Source: Roseiflexus sp034432635 (GTDB lineage Bacteria > Chloroflexota > Chloroflexia > Chloroflexales > Roseiflexaceae). Taken from it: a DNA stretch of 64,000 nt. Shown piece by piece: positions 25,018 to 33,152 of this stretch (position 1 is the first letter of the stretch; the number at the start of each line of letters is the position of its first letter). The position numbers and the translations under genes are program-made. The DNA lies in NCBI GenBank assembly GCA_034432635.1, contig DAOUBK010000071.1, forward strand, positions 62,001-126,000, written 5' to 3'. Under the pieces are notes generated by a model. That model saw only the letters and a program-made list of their open reading frames with translations. It made no database searches and was not told the origin of the DNA.

Positions 25018-25023
25018 TATACT
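25018..25023 (+). promoter_or_regulatory. -10 element of a probable fbp leader transcript
   Basis: TATACT with a poor -35 (TGTCGG 17 bases upstream). The predicted start falls on or next to an ATG at 25029 that opens a 12-codon frame with three Met codons; GAACGGGA/TCCCGTTC (25031-25048) forms a hairpin at the 5' end. Confidence 0.3.
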
Positions 25024-25099
25024 ACACCATGAACGGGATGTCCCGTTCGCATCTGATGTGCCGCTGACGACGGTGTCTGCGCGCACGTGCAATACCAAC

Positions 25100-25153
25100 A
25101 CGCGCGGGCGTCCGTGTCGTTTGCGGCAGCGGACGCTGTAGCGCGTCTTTTTT
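25100..25153 (+). terminator. Intrinsic terminator 62 bp upstream of fbp
   Basis: Two-part stem: ACGCGC (25100-25105) with GCGCGT (25141-25146), and inner GCGTCCG (25108-25114) with CGGACGC (25130-25136), then T6 (25148-25153). It either ends the membrane-protein transcript or serves as an attenuator in the fbp leader. No promoter is obvious between it and fbp, which favours the second reading. Confidence 0.65.
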
Positions 25154-25214
25154 CTCTCCAGATGGCACAGCACGATGCCACGCGCCGATTGCCGCCAGGG
25201 AAGGAGGAGTCGCT

Positions 25215-26372
25215 ATGGCAGCGGAACTGACGATCAGTTGCATCAAGGCCGATGTCGGCGGGTTCGTCGGGCATTCGGCGATCCATCCGGCGTTGAAGGA
25301 CGAAGCCGGACGGCAACTGGAGATCGCGCGTCGTCGCGGAATGCTGATCGATTTCCACGTTACTGCCTGCGGCGATGACCTGGGGTTGCTGATGACTCAT
25401 CGTCTGGGGATCGACAACCACGAGATACATCGGCTTGCCTGGGATGTGTTCGATATCTGCACCCGTGTGGCGAAGGAACTGAAACTGTACGGCGCCGGGC
25501 AGGACTTACTGAAGGATGCCTTTTCCGGCAACGTGCGCGGGATGGGTCCGGGGATCGCTGAAATGACGATTGTCGAGCGTCCATCGGAGCCAATCATTGT
25601 CTTCTTCGCTGACAAAACCAGCGCAGGGGCATGGAATCTGCCGCTCTTCCGCATGTTCGCCGATCCGTTCAACACTGCGGGTCTGGTGATTTCACCGGCG
25701 ATGCATGAGGGGTTTCACTTCCGTGTGCTGGATGTCCGGAGGGGGGCGACGATCACCTTCAGCACACCGGAAGAGATGTACGATCTGCTGGTCTTCATCG
25801 GCGCACCGGGGCGCTATGTAGTCGAACAGGTGACGGCGAAGCGCACCGGCGCGATTGGCGCGGTGTCGTCGACGCAACGGCTGGCGCTGATTGCCGGGCG
25901 TTATGTCGGAAAGGATGACCCGGTGTGCATGGTGCGGGCGCAGGGCGAGTTCCCGGCGGTTGGCGAGGTGCTGGAGCCGTTCACCATGCCGCACGTCGTC
26001 GAGGGATGGATGCGCGGATCGCACTATGGTCCGCTGATGCCATGCCGCGTGGGAGATGCTCACCCGGGGCGCTTCGATGGTCCGCCGCGCGTCATCGCGT
26101 TAGGGTTCCAGATTGCTGAGGGCCAGTTGATCGGACCGCGTGATATGTTCGATGATCCCGGTTTTGATGAGGCGCGTCGTGTATGCAACGTTATCGCCGA
26201 TCATCTCCGTCGTCACGGACCGTTCGAGCCGCATCGCCTGCCAATGGAAGAAATGGAGTATACCACGCTTCCAGAGGTGATGAAAAAACTGGCAGACCGC
26301 TGGCAGCCGGCGAATGGTCACGTGGTGAGCGGCGAAGTGGTGGAAAAGTTGCCCGCCGGCGTTGCATCGTGA
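25215..26372 (+). CDS. fbp: Fructose-1,6-bisphosphate aldolase/phosphatase (archaeal type, class V)
   Basis: Bifunctional gluconeogenic enzyme that condenses triose phosphates and dephosphorylates the product to fructose 6-phosphate. The 385 residues begin with the Mg-binding SCIKADVGGFVGHS (about 8-21), followed by FHVTACGDDLGLLMTH, GAGQDLLKDAFSGN, EMTIVERPSEPI, FADKTSAGAWNLPLFRMFADPFNT, and the mobile-lid Tyr/Lys region. It is widespread in archaea and in deep-branching autotrophic bacteria and fits a CO2-fixing phototroph. AAGGAGGAG lies about 6 bases before the ATG. A 67-residue gene follows after 17 bp. Confidence 0.95.
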   Translation: MAAELTISCIKADVGGFVGHSAIHPALKDEAGRQLEIARRRGMLIDFHVTACGDDLGLLMTHRLGIDNHEIHRLAWDVFDICTRVAKELKLYGAGQDLLKDAFSGNVRGMGPGIAEMTIVERPSEPIIVFFADKTSAGAWNLPLFRMFADPFNTAGLVISPAMHEGFHFRVLDVRRGATITFSTPEEMYDLLVFIGAPGRYVVEQVTAKRTGAIGAVSSTQRLALIAGRYVGKDDPVCMVRAQGEFPAVGEVLEPFTMPHVVEGWMRGSHYGPLMPCRVGDAHPGRFDGPPRVIALGFQIAEGQLIGPRDMFDDPGFDEARRVCNVIADHLRRHGPFEPHRLPMEEMEYTTLPEVMKKLADRWQPANGHVVSGEVVEKLPAGVAS

Positions 26373-26389
26373 TCGAAAGGAGGGGGGCA

Positions 26390-26593
26390 ATGCCAATCCG
26401 CGACTGGAAACATGCCGAGGAGCGTGCCGCGCACCTGATCGATGATCGTCAACATTATGTGGAAGGGGCGATCATCGACTGGCTGATCCGTACCGGGCAG
26501 TGGGACCCGCTGGCGGAGGAAAAGATCTGCGCCTGGCTCGAACGTCAGGCGGCAGAATTGGCTGAGAAGGAGCGGCAGGCGAGGAACGGTTGA
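26390..26593 (+). CDS. Small conserved-looking protein downstream of fbp
   Basis: 67 residues, charged and probably all helical: WKHAEERAAHLIDDRQHYVEG, then WLIRTGQWDPLAEEKICAWLERQ and a Lys/Glu-rich end. A very strong AAGGAGGGGGG precedes ATG 26390, so it is almost certainly translated. It follows fbp by 17 bp and probably shares its transcript. No family recognised; it could be a regulatory or assembly partner of the aldolase/phosphatase. Confidence 0.7.
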   Translation: MPIRDWKHAEERAAHLIDDRQHYVEGAIIDWLIRTGQWDPLAEEKICAWLERQAAELAEKERQARNG

Positions 26594-27140
26594 GCCGTCG
26601 AAAGGGAGAGCGCGATCGTTGCGCTATGCCCGTGTTCTGGTGCAAAGGGTGTGCTGGAATGCGGGCATTCCTGGTGGATGCCCGTATTCTGGCGCAACAT
26701 GTGGCCAGTGCTTTCTAACCTGGCAGTCGTACCTGTGTGACGACTGTCAGGCGTCAACACGCGGGATTCTCTGGTCGCGCAATATGCTGTGCTACCCGGT
26801 GAAAGTTGTTTATCGTCTCGGTAGAATGTTTTCCGCAGCGTGCCGGTGATGCTCTGAACTGCAACCCGGCTGAGGGTTCACGTGTGCACGTGCAGTGCGC
26901 TGCGCGCAATATCGTCGATTCGCCCTTGTCAATTGAAGCAGGGCGCTTCATTCTGCCGCTGAAGCGAGGGTGGCTCTCGTACCGGAAGACGAGCACTCGT
27001 AAGGGCAGCCTTTGTGGTTGTGCTGAAGTGAACAGGCGTCCAAGAAAGGATGAACAGGCGAACACTCGTCCTTTGACATCGCGAAAGGCAGAGAAAAAAG
27101 GATTGCGATGACCGATGGAAGGGTGCTCAATTCTTGGTTT
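26594..27140. other. 547-bp intergenic region with degenerate repeats
   Basis: No gene seen. A 20-bp direct repeat (ATGCCCGTGTTCTGGTGCAA at 26626-26645 and an 18/20 match at 26678-26697) brackets two overlapping palindromes: GGAATGC-GG-GCATTCC (26656-26671) and CGGGCAT/ATGCCCG (26662-26668 with 26678-26684). The style matches the hairpin units near 13000. Confidence 0.5.
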
Positions 27141-27157
27141 TCAATCCTCAATCCTCA
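27141..27157. repeat. Heptanucleotide tandem repeat (TCAATCC type)
   Basis: TCAATCC TCAATCC TCA, covering the stop codon and last codons of the minus-strand gene 27141-27908. Confidence 0.65.
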
Positions 27158-27908
27158 CCTGTGCGATCTCCATCCACTGCGCACCCGGTACGTCGAGCAG
27201 ACCCCAACCGAACTCACCGTGCGGCGTGGCGATCAGCCATTGGTTATCGACCCACGCGACAAAGCCAAGCCGACCACGCGGCGCACAGTCGGTTTCGTGA
27301 ACGACCTGACCATCGATCAGGAAACGCGCGCCGCCGGTCAGCCATTCGAGTGTGAAGGTGCGGAATGTATCGTCCGGCGGCGGGATGAGCGCCTCGCTGA
27401 CCGCAAGCGCGCGCTGAACCCGATGCCAGAGGCGCTCATAGATGCCGGGCAGACGATTTGCCAGCATCACCAGTGGCGCAACCGGCGCCCAGCGCAACGC
27501 CTGGCGCGTGGTTGCATCAATCGTCGCAACTTTCCATCCGCAACCCGGAACGCCATACGCCAGCGGCATACTGGCAGGCGGCGAGGCATAGAAGAACCAG
27601 ATCGCCGCCGGCAATACCGGCAACACTCTCCCAATCGGCGAAATGGGCGCATTCCAGAAACCGAAGCCTGCCGTTCCCCGCACAGGCGTCCCCACCCGCG
27701 CTACCACCGTCAGGCGCAGTGGGGCGCGCCAGGGGAAGCGATGGCGCGGCAGACCGGTGTAATCGTCGATCTGGGCATTCGCATAGCGCCGTGTTGTCGC
27801 GCCGGCAACCACAAAACGCATGCAATCAGGAGTCAGAACCAGGCGACCACCGCCGGTCTGCGTGAGTCGCCAGCCTGGCTGGGGCCGTGGACGAAATGTT
27901 TCGTTCAT
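27141..27908 (-). CDS. Concanavalin A-like (lectin/glucanase fold) protein
   Basis: 255 residues, no signal peptide. The C-terminal half has alternating beta strands typical of the jelly roll: FTLEWLTGGARFLIDGQVVHETDCAPRGRLGFVAWVDNQW. The N-terminal half has LRLTVVARVGTPVRGTAGFGFWNAPISP. Related to family-16-like carbohydrate modules, but no E-x-D-x-x-E catalytic motif is visible, so binding rather than hydrolysis is likely. Start ATG 27908. The final residues (VRIED) and stop are encoded within the heptamer repeat, suggesting that the end of the gene was remodelled. The ligand is unknown. Confidence 0.6.
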   Translation of the reverse strand: MNETFRPRPQPGWRLTQTGGGRLVLTPDCMRFVVAGATTRRYANAQIDDYTGLPRHRFPWRAPLRLTVVARVGTPVRGTAGFGFWNAPISPIGRVLPVLPAAIWFFYASPPASMPLAYGVPGCGWKVATIDATTRQALRWAPVAPLVMLANRLPGIYERLWHRVQRALAVSEALIPPPDDTFRTFTLEWLTGGARFLIDGQVVHETDCAPRGRLGFVAWVDNQWLIATPHGEFGWGLLDVPGAQWMEIAQVRIED

Positions 27909-27973
27909 AGGACGTTCTGGCGCTGGTTGTCTACGGACGTTCCCATTCTACGATGAAGTGGTCGCTCTCCGGT

Positions 27974-28008
27974 AAAAAACTGCGCCCCTGGAAGACTCCA
28001 GGGACGCA
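27974..28008 (-). terminator. Intrinsic terminator of the S9 peptidase transcript
   Basis: Minus-strand 12-bp stem (28008-27997 with 27992-27981, one G-U pair), loop GTCT, followed by GTTTTTT (27980-27974). About 110 bp after the peptidase stop. Confidence 0.85.
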
Positions 28009-28116
28009 GCCGCGCCACGGTCGGGGGAGCGCGTACAGGCGCCTGCGTTTCCATTGTCATCGACGAATATAACCATGTGGTAACCATCCTGTGTCGTAGA
28101 GCGCTTGTTTGTGGTC

Positions 28117-30051
28117 TTAAAGATTGTCGATCTGGATCGGTTCAACCGGATCGGTAGGTTCAAATCCCAGAATGCGCGCGTAGAAGTACAACTCGGCTTC
28201 CAGCGCCTGGATGATCGTCTCTGCCTTGCGGAAGCCGTGCTGTTCGCCTTCGAATGCCAGATATGCGACCGGTATCCCCTTTGCGCGCAGGGCTGCTGCC
28301 ATGCGTTCGGACTGATCCGGCGGCACAACTCTGTCTTCCAGCCCTTGCAGAAAGATGACCGGACAGTTGAGCTGGTCGATATGGCGGATCGGTGAACGTG
28401 CGTGGTAGAGATCGATGCGCTCAGGGTACGGTCCGATCAGACGGTCGAGGTAGCGTGACTCGAACTTGTGCGTATCACGCGCTAGCGCCTCGAGGTCGCT
28501 GACACCGTAGTAGCTGGCGCCGGCTGTGAACACCCGGCGAAAAGTGAGCGCCGCCAGTGTTGTGTAGCCGCCGGCGCTGCCGCCAGCAATGATCAATCGC
28601 GCCGGATCGGCGAGACCGCGTGCCGCCAGGTATGCTGCCGCGTTGCAGCAATCATCCACATCGACGGTCCCCCAGCGTCCGTCGAGGCGCTGACGGTATG
28701 CACGTCCGAAGCCGGTGCTGCCGCCGTAATTGACATCCATTACCGCAATGCCGCGACTCGTCCAGAACTGGATGCCGGGATCGAACGATGCCGACGTGGC
28801 GCCAGTCGGTCCACCGTGGCTGAGCACGAGTAGCGGCGGTTTTTCGTCATCAGGCGCGCGAAAGTCGCGGTTGCACGGCGGATAATAGAAGCCGAATGCC
28901 GTCACGCCGCCTTCGGTTGGAAATTCCACCACTTGCGGCGTCGAGATGTAGCCGGGATCGATCTGCATATCCATCGAACGGCGAATGGTCGTCAGCGCTC
29001 CACTCGCCAGGTCGAGCATCACCAGCGTCGCGGGCGTGCTCGATGAAGCACCGATGAAGACAACCCTGCCATCGGCGGCGCGCGGACCGCTGAAGCCGAA
29101 GTCGCTGAACGGCAGGGTGAGCGGCGTCAGAACGTTGCGCTCCACATCGAGCGTTGCCATCTTTTTTTCGCCGCGCTCGATATACGTGCATACCAGTCGC
29201 CCTGCCGATTCGACGGCATAGGTGCGCGCACTGAACACCCACAGCGGCAGACCGAACTCAGCCTCCATGGGGCAGAGCGCCTCGACATTGCCTGATCGCC
29301 AGCGGTAGAGGTTCCACCATCCGGTGCGTTCGGCAACGAAATAGAGTGCGCCGTCGAGTCCCCACTCAGGTTGAAAGGCGGCGTCATACGGTCCGCCTGC
29401 GATCCGTTCGGCGGTTCCCGGCGAACCATCCTCGCGCAACGGCGCAACCCACAGTTCGGCAGCATCCCATGGCATGTTCGGATGATTCCAGGAGAGCCAC
29501 GCCAGCCGAGTTCCGTCCGGGCTGAGACGCGGGCTGGCGTAGAAATCGGACCCTGCAACCAGAATCTGCTGTGGCGTCGTCCCGTCGAGTGGAACGGCAA
29601 CAATCGCATTGACCGCTTCGCCATCACCGGAATGATCCTCGCGCACGCAGATCAGACGGTTCCGCCTGTGATCAATGGTCATATCTGCATAACGCCACGG
29701 CGCTTCAGGCGAAACGGGGATCGGCGTTTCACCCGCTTGCTGGCGGTAGATGCGGTGGTCGGCAAAATTGCTGAAGTAGATCACGCTGCGATCAACCGTG
29801 TACGGAGCGCCACCATATTCGTGGACGCGGGTGCGCACGTTGAAGCCGGGCGGGGTCACATCGGCAATTGTCCCATCGACACTACGCCGTACGATGACCA
29901 CCCGCCCGCCCTCGGCTGGTCGTCCTTCGAGCCAGTAGATATCGTCGCCATCGAGGGCGATGTCGTTCAACGAAACACCCGATGTTGCCACCAGCGCGGC
30001 GGTGATTGGCGAGCGCCATGCACCGTATGGCGCGATCTGCGAATGAGGCAT
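28117..30051 (-). CDS. S9-family prolyl oligopeptidase / acylaminoacyl peptidase
   Basis: 644-residue cytosolic serine peptidase. A beta-propeller (about 20-370, repeated blade pieces such as SPDGTRLAWLSW) filters small peptides. The alpha/beta hydrolase domain (about 380-640) carries the nucleophile elbow GGSAGGY (near 500), the acid in FLQGLEDRVVPP and the catalytic His in FEGEQHGFRK. Start ATG 30051 has GGGAGA upstream; the frame extends to 30171 without homology. There is no signal peptide. Substrates would be short or N-acylated peptides. It follows the LarA-like gene but has its own probable promoter. Confidence 0.92.
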   Translation of the reverse strand: MPHSQIAPYGAWRSPITAALVATSGVSLNDIALDGDDIYWLEGRPAEGGRVVIVRRSVDGTIADVTPPGFNVRTRVHEYGGAPYTVDRSVIYFSNFADHRIYRQQAGETPIPVSPEAPWRYADMTIDHRRNRLICVREDHSGDGEAVNAIVAVPLDGTTPQQILVAGSDFYASPRLSPDGTRLAWLSWNHPNMPWDAAELWVAPLREDGSPGTAERIAGGPYDAAFQPEWGLDGALYFVAERTGWWNLYRWRSGNVEALCPMEAEFGLPLWVFSARTYAVESAGRLVCTYIERGEKKMATLDVERNVLTPLTLPFSDFGFSGPRAADGRVVFIGASSSTPATLVMLDLASGALTTIRRSMDMQIDPGYISTPQVVEFPTEGGVTAFGFYYPPCNRDFRAPDDEKPPLLVLSHGGPTGATSASFDPGIQFWTSRGIAVMDVNYGGSTGFGRAYRQRLDGRWGTVDVDDCCNAAAYLAARGLADPARLIIAGGSAGGYTTLAALTFRRVFTAGASYYGVSDLEALARDTHKFESRYLDRLIGPYPERIDLYHARSPIRHIDQLNCPVIFLQGLEDRVVPPDQSERMAAALRAKGIPVAYLAFEGEQHGFRKAETIIQALEAELYFYARILGFEPTDPVEPIQIDNL

Positions 30052-30180
30052 GAGGTTTCTCCCATTCATAAACCCGGAATGACGGACAGCACCTGCGTTA
30101 TCCATAAGACACTGAGCATGACCATTGAAAGAGCGAATATCTCCATGTGCCCGATCGGTAGAGTGCGACACATATCGTTC

Positions 30181-30189
30181 AGTATATCA
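30181..30189 (-). promoter_or_regulatory. Extended -10 promoter for the S9 peptidase
   Basis: Minus strand TGATATACT (TG-A-TATACT, 30189-30181), 130 bp before the peptidase ATG, just after the LarA-like stop. Confidence 0.4.
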
Positions 30190-30202
30190 TCCGGACAGGC
30201 GC

Positions 30203-31528
30203 TCAGATCGCGGCGGTATCGACATGGCGCAGACGATAGAGCAGTTCACCGGCTTTTGGCACGAGGAGCAACCCTTCCGCCTCGCGTCCTGCCCATTCGG
30301 CGGGGTCGATTGTCGCGGGATCGCAGTAGCCGATATGGTGGGCAGCGCAGCGTTCCGGCGAAATGCCGGTTGCTAGCGTCACGCGAATACGCCGTCGCTC
30401 ACCCCGCTCCGGATCGTACTCGCCGATGCCGGCGAGATGGGTGCTGTGCGCCAGAACGCCCCATGGGTAATGGCGGAAGCGATCCCACTGCCGGACAAAA
30501 TAGTCGCGCACATGGTATCCAATTTCTGCCAGTGTTGCGCCGTGGGTCGTACTGAATTCGGTAATGTGCGGCGCATAGATGATGATCTCACCCCCGTCGG
30601 CAACCACCGGCTCGAGTTTGTACATGCCCTTGGCAGCGGTCCACATATCCTGGTACATGTCCGGTACAACCGACAGCACCCGCCGGAATGGGCGATCAAC
30701 GTAACGGATATGCACCTGCGCCGAGAGGTTGGCGGCAGCCTGCCAGGCTGCTTCCGGTGGACCGCTAAAGATGCCGCAGAGTCGTCCGTTCTCCGGCGTA
30801 ACGACAACCGCAAGGCACCATTTCGGTGTCGGCACGAGCGCAGCCGCATAGTCGATCAGGCGCCGCACCGGCGTTGTGCCCGGTACCCCGATAATCGCGT
30901 AACTGGTGATCAATGCGCCGAGCCAGTGCGATACGTCGATCACCTCACGTCCGCTGATACCGGGGAACAGATATTTGTTGCCGCCGGAGAACCCGACGAC
31001 CTCGTGGGGGAATACGGGTCCGCAGATCAGAAGCAGATCGTACTCCAGCGCCTTCCGGTTGATCCGCACCTCGACCGGTACATCCAGCAGTCCGTTGCTC
31101 AACACACTGATCGTGGCAGCGCTGATAGCGCCAACCGAAACGAACGTAGCCGGGTCTGACCATTCGTGGTTGAAGACGCGAACGCCGCGAAAGGTCGTTT
31201 CCCATTCGTCTGGCGTTACTCCGAGGTGCCGGTTGATCTGTGCAGGACTCATCGGTTGATGCGTTCCGAGCGCTATCAGTACGTCGAGCGTGGCGACGCA
31301 CGGGGCGAGGGCTGCGTGGATGCAGCGGAACAACAGTGGCAGTGGTACGGTGCGCGTTCCATCCGGTACGATGAGCAGCACCCGTCGCCCATCGACAGCG
31401 AGCGGTTCCAGCCCCTTGTGCACGATGGCGGCAACCTCATCGTCGTTGAGGAAATGCGCGCTATTGCCGGTTCCGTGGAATCGTGCCGGAAACTCGATAG
31501 GTGTGGTGTTCTGGTGCGGTATCTGCAT
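30203..31528 (-). CDS. LarA-family nickel-pincer racemase/epimerase-like protein
   Basis: 441 residues of the DUF2088/LarA family, whose founding member racemises lactate with a nickel-pincer nucleotide. Key residues seem present: the PDGTRTVP loop, the first catalytic His in ALGTHQPM (about 88), the second His in FPHEVVGFSGGNKYLFPG (about 175) and the pincer-carrying Lys in that same stretch. None of the cofactor genes larB, larC or larE is in the window. LarA homologues act on many 2-hydroxy acids, so lactate is only one possibility. A lactate permease gene lies about 9 kb away. Start ATG 31528. Confidence 0.85.
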   Translation of the reverse strand: MQIPHQNTTPIEFPARFHGTGNSAHFLNDDEVAAIVHKGLEPLAVDGRRVLLIVPDGTRTVPLPLLFRCIHAALAPCVATLDVLIALGTHQPMSPAQINRHLGVTPDEWETTFRGVRVFNHEWSDPATFVSVGAISAATISVLSNGLLDVPVEVRINRKALEYDLLLICGPVFPHEVVGFSGGNKYLFPGISGREVIDVSHWLGALITSYAIIGVPGTTPVRRLIDYAAALVPTPKWCLAVVVTPENGRLCGIFSGPPEAAWQAAANLSAQVHIRYVDRPFRRVLSVVPDMYQDMWTAAKGMYKLEPVVADGGEIIIYAPHITEFSTTHGATLAEIGYHVRDYFVRQWDRFRHYPWGVLAHSTHLAGIGEYDPERGERRRIRVTLATGISPERCAAHHIGYCDPATIDPAEWAGREAEGLLLVPKAGELLYRLRHVDTAAI

Positions 31529-31540
31529 GGCTGTTCCTGA

Positions 31541-31603
31541 TGTTCAATGTTCCAACATTCAACGTTCCAACGTTCAACGTTCAGCGTTCAGCGTTCAACG
31601 CCC
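31541..31603. repeat. Expanded heptanucleotide tandem repeat (GTTC-anchored)
   Basis: About nine 7-bp units (TGTTCAA, TGTTCCA, then ACATTCA, ACGTTCC, AACGTTC twice, AGCGTTC twice, AACGCCC) between the divergent LarA-like and histidine kinase genes. The GTTC anchor moves by one base twice, showing single-base slips between otherwise heptameric units. Confidence 0.8.
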
Positions 31604-31624
31604 CAACCTTCCTGCCGCTCGAAG

Positions 31625-31633
31625 TGCTATAAT
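31625..31633 (+). promoter_or_regulatory. Consensus extended -10 abutting the histidine kinase start
   Basis: TGCTATAAT, a perfect extended -10, ends 7 bases before the ATG at 31641. The transcript should begin at about 31639-31641, so the mRNA would be leaderless. Confidence 0.65.
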
Positions 31634-31640
31634 CAAAGCC

Positions 31641-33152
31641 ATGTCGATACGCACCCGGTTGACAGTTTCATACGTCGGCTTTTTTGCGATTGCACTCCTG
31701 GCGCTGCATGCTGGATTGTACCTGATCGTGCGCAGCGCACTGCTGAACAGCGTCGATAACGAGTTGCGGCTCGGCGTCGAAGTGCTACGACGCGGCTTTG
31801 CCGAGAGCAATCAGACGCCATACGGCTACTTCCGCGATGATCAGTTGCGCGCCATTCTGTTGCGCCAGCCGCCGGTGCGCGACTTCGAGGCGACCAGTCT
31901 GTACGTCCAGTTTTTCGACACCGACGGCGATCTTGTCGGTCGCTCGCCGAACATTGGCGATGGCGAACTGGCGACGGCGCTTGCGCTCGACCGGGAGCGC
32001 TTTGACAGTGCGCTCGAAGGTAACGAGCGCATCACAACTCTCGAACACGGAAACATCCGTGTGCGTGAGTTGATGGCGCCGCTGATGTTCTTTAATCCGG
32101 TCACCCGTCGCGAAGAAGTCGTCGGTGTTCTCCAGGTTGCACGTTCAATGACGGAAACCCAACATGCGCTGCAACTTCTCTTCTATGCCTTGACTTTCGG
32201 TGGCGTGATTGTCCTGCTGGCGGCGGCGCGTGGCGGCGCATGGCTGACGCGTGCTGCCTTTCGCCCGATTGATGAGATTGCGCAAACAGCACAGAGTATT
32301 GTGCGCGCCGAAGATTTGAGCCGGCGCATTCCGGTGCCGCCAGCCGCCGATGAGTTACAGCGTCTGACGATTACAGTCAACGATCTGCTGGCGCGCATGG
32401 AGGAACTTTTCAATACCCAGCGTCGCTTCATTGCCGATGTGTCCCATGAGTTACGCACACCGCTGACGGCGATGCAGGGCAATCTCGAAGTGCTGGCGCG
32501 CGGCGCAGCGCGCGACCCACAGTTGCTGAGTGAGTCGCTCGATGATATGCGCCGTGAAGTTGCCCGGTTGATCCGTATGGTCAATGATCTGCTCTTGCTG
32601 GCACGCAGCGATGCCGGTATTCAGATCCGCCGCGATCCCGTCGAACTCGATACGCTGCTTCTCGAAACGTACCGTGAGTTGCGTCTGCTGGCGGGTCAGG
32701 TGCATCTCCGCATCGGCGAGGAAGATCAGGTAGTAGTGACGGGCGATCGTGATCGCATCAAGCAGGCGCTTCTCAATCTCGGCGTCAATGCCATTCAGCA
32801 CACGCCGCCTGGTGGCGAGGTGACGTTGAGCCTGACAGTGCGCAACGGATGTGCCGCGTTGAGTGTCGCCGATACAGGATATGGCATTGCGCCACAGGAT
32901 CTGCCGCACATTTTCGATCGTTTCTATCGCGCGGATCGTTCCCGTAGTCGCAACGGCGGCGCAGGACTAGGATTGTCCATCGTTCGTTCAGTGGTCGAGG
33001 CGCACAGCGGGCAGGTGCTGGTGAGCAGCGAACCGGGCAGGGGAAGCGTCTTTACGATGCTGTTACCGCTGGCAGTTCAACCCGATCAGACGTCCTCGCT
33101 CGACATCAAACCCGCCCCTGAACCTGCCCCTCAAACGGTCGATGCCGCATGA
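31641..33152 (+). CDS. Membrane sensor histidine kinase (HAMP-HisKA-HATPase)
   Basis: 503 residues, class-I two-component sensor. Membrane segment 1 (about 8-30) and segment 2 (about 175-197) flank an extracytoplasmic sensor loop of about 145 residues. Then come HAMP (about 200-255), HisKA with phospho-His in FIADVSHELRTPLTAMQGNLEVLARG (about 262) and HATPase with NAIQHTPPGGEV, VADTGYGIAPQDLPHIFDRFYRAD and GGAGLGLSIVRSVVEAHSG. No response regulator is adjacent. ATG 31641 is chosen because the consensus -10 lies 7 bases upstream; the frame open from 31290 is antisense to LarA. The stop overlaps the SLC13 relic (ATGA). Confidence 0.94.
   Translation: MSIRTRLTVSYVGFFAIALLALHAGLYLIVRSALLNSVDNELRLGVEVLRRGFAESNQTPYGYFRDDQLRAILLRQPPVRDFEATSLYVQFFDTDGDLVGRSPNIGDGELATALALDRERFDSALEGNERITTLEHGNIRVRELMAPLMFFNPVTRREEVVGVLQVARSMTETQHALQLLFYALTFGGVIVLLAAARGGAWLTRAAFRPIDEIAQTAQSIVRAEDLSRRIPVPPAADELQRLTITVNDLLARMEELFNTQRRFIADVSHELRTPLTAMQGNLEVLARGAARDPQLLSESLDDMRREVARLIRMVNDLLLLARSDAGIQIRRDPVELDTLLLETYRELRLLAGQVHLRIGEEDQVVVTGDRDRIKQALLNLGVNAIQHTPPGGEVTLSLTVRNGCAALSVADTGYGIAPQDLPHIFDRFYRADRSRSRNGGAGLGLSIVRSVVEAHSGQVLVSSEPGRGSVFTMLLPLAVQPDQTSSLDIKPAPEPAPQTVDAA

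Noticed and set aside
31290..31640. 117-residue N-terminal extension of the histidine kinase
   Set aside because: It is antisense to the LarA-like gene and crosses the heptamer repeat; the promoter and membrane segment place the start at 31641.
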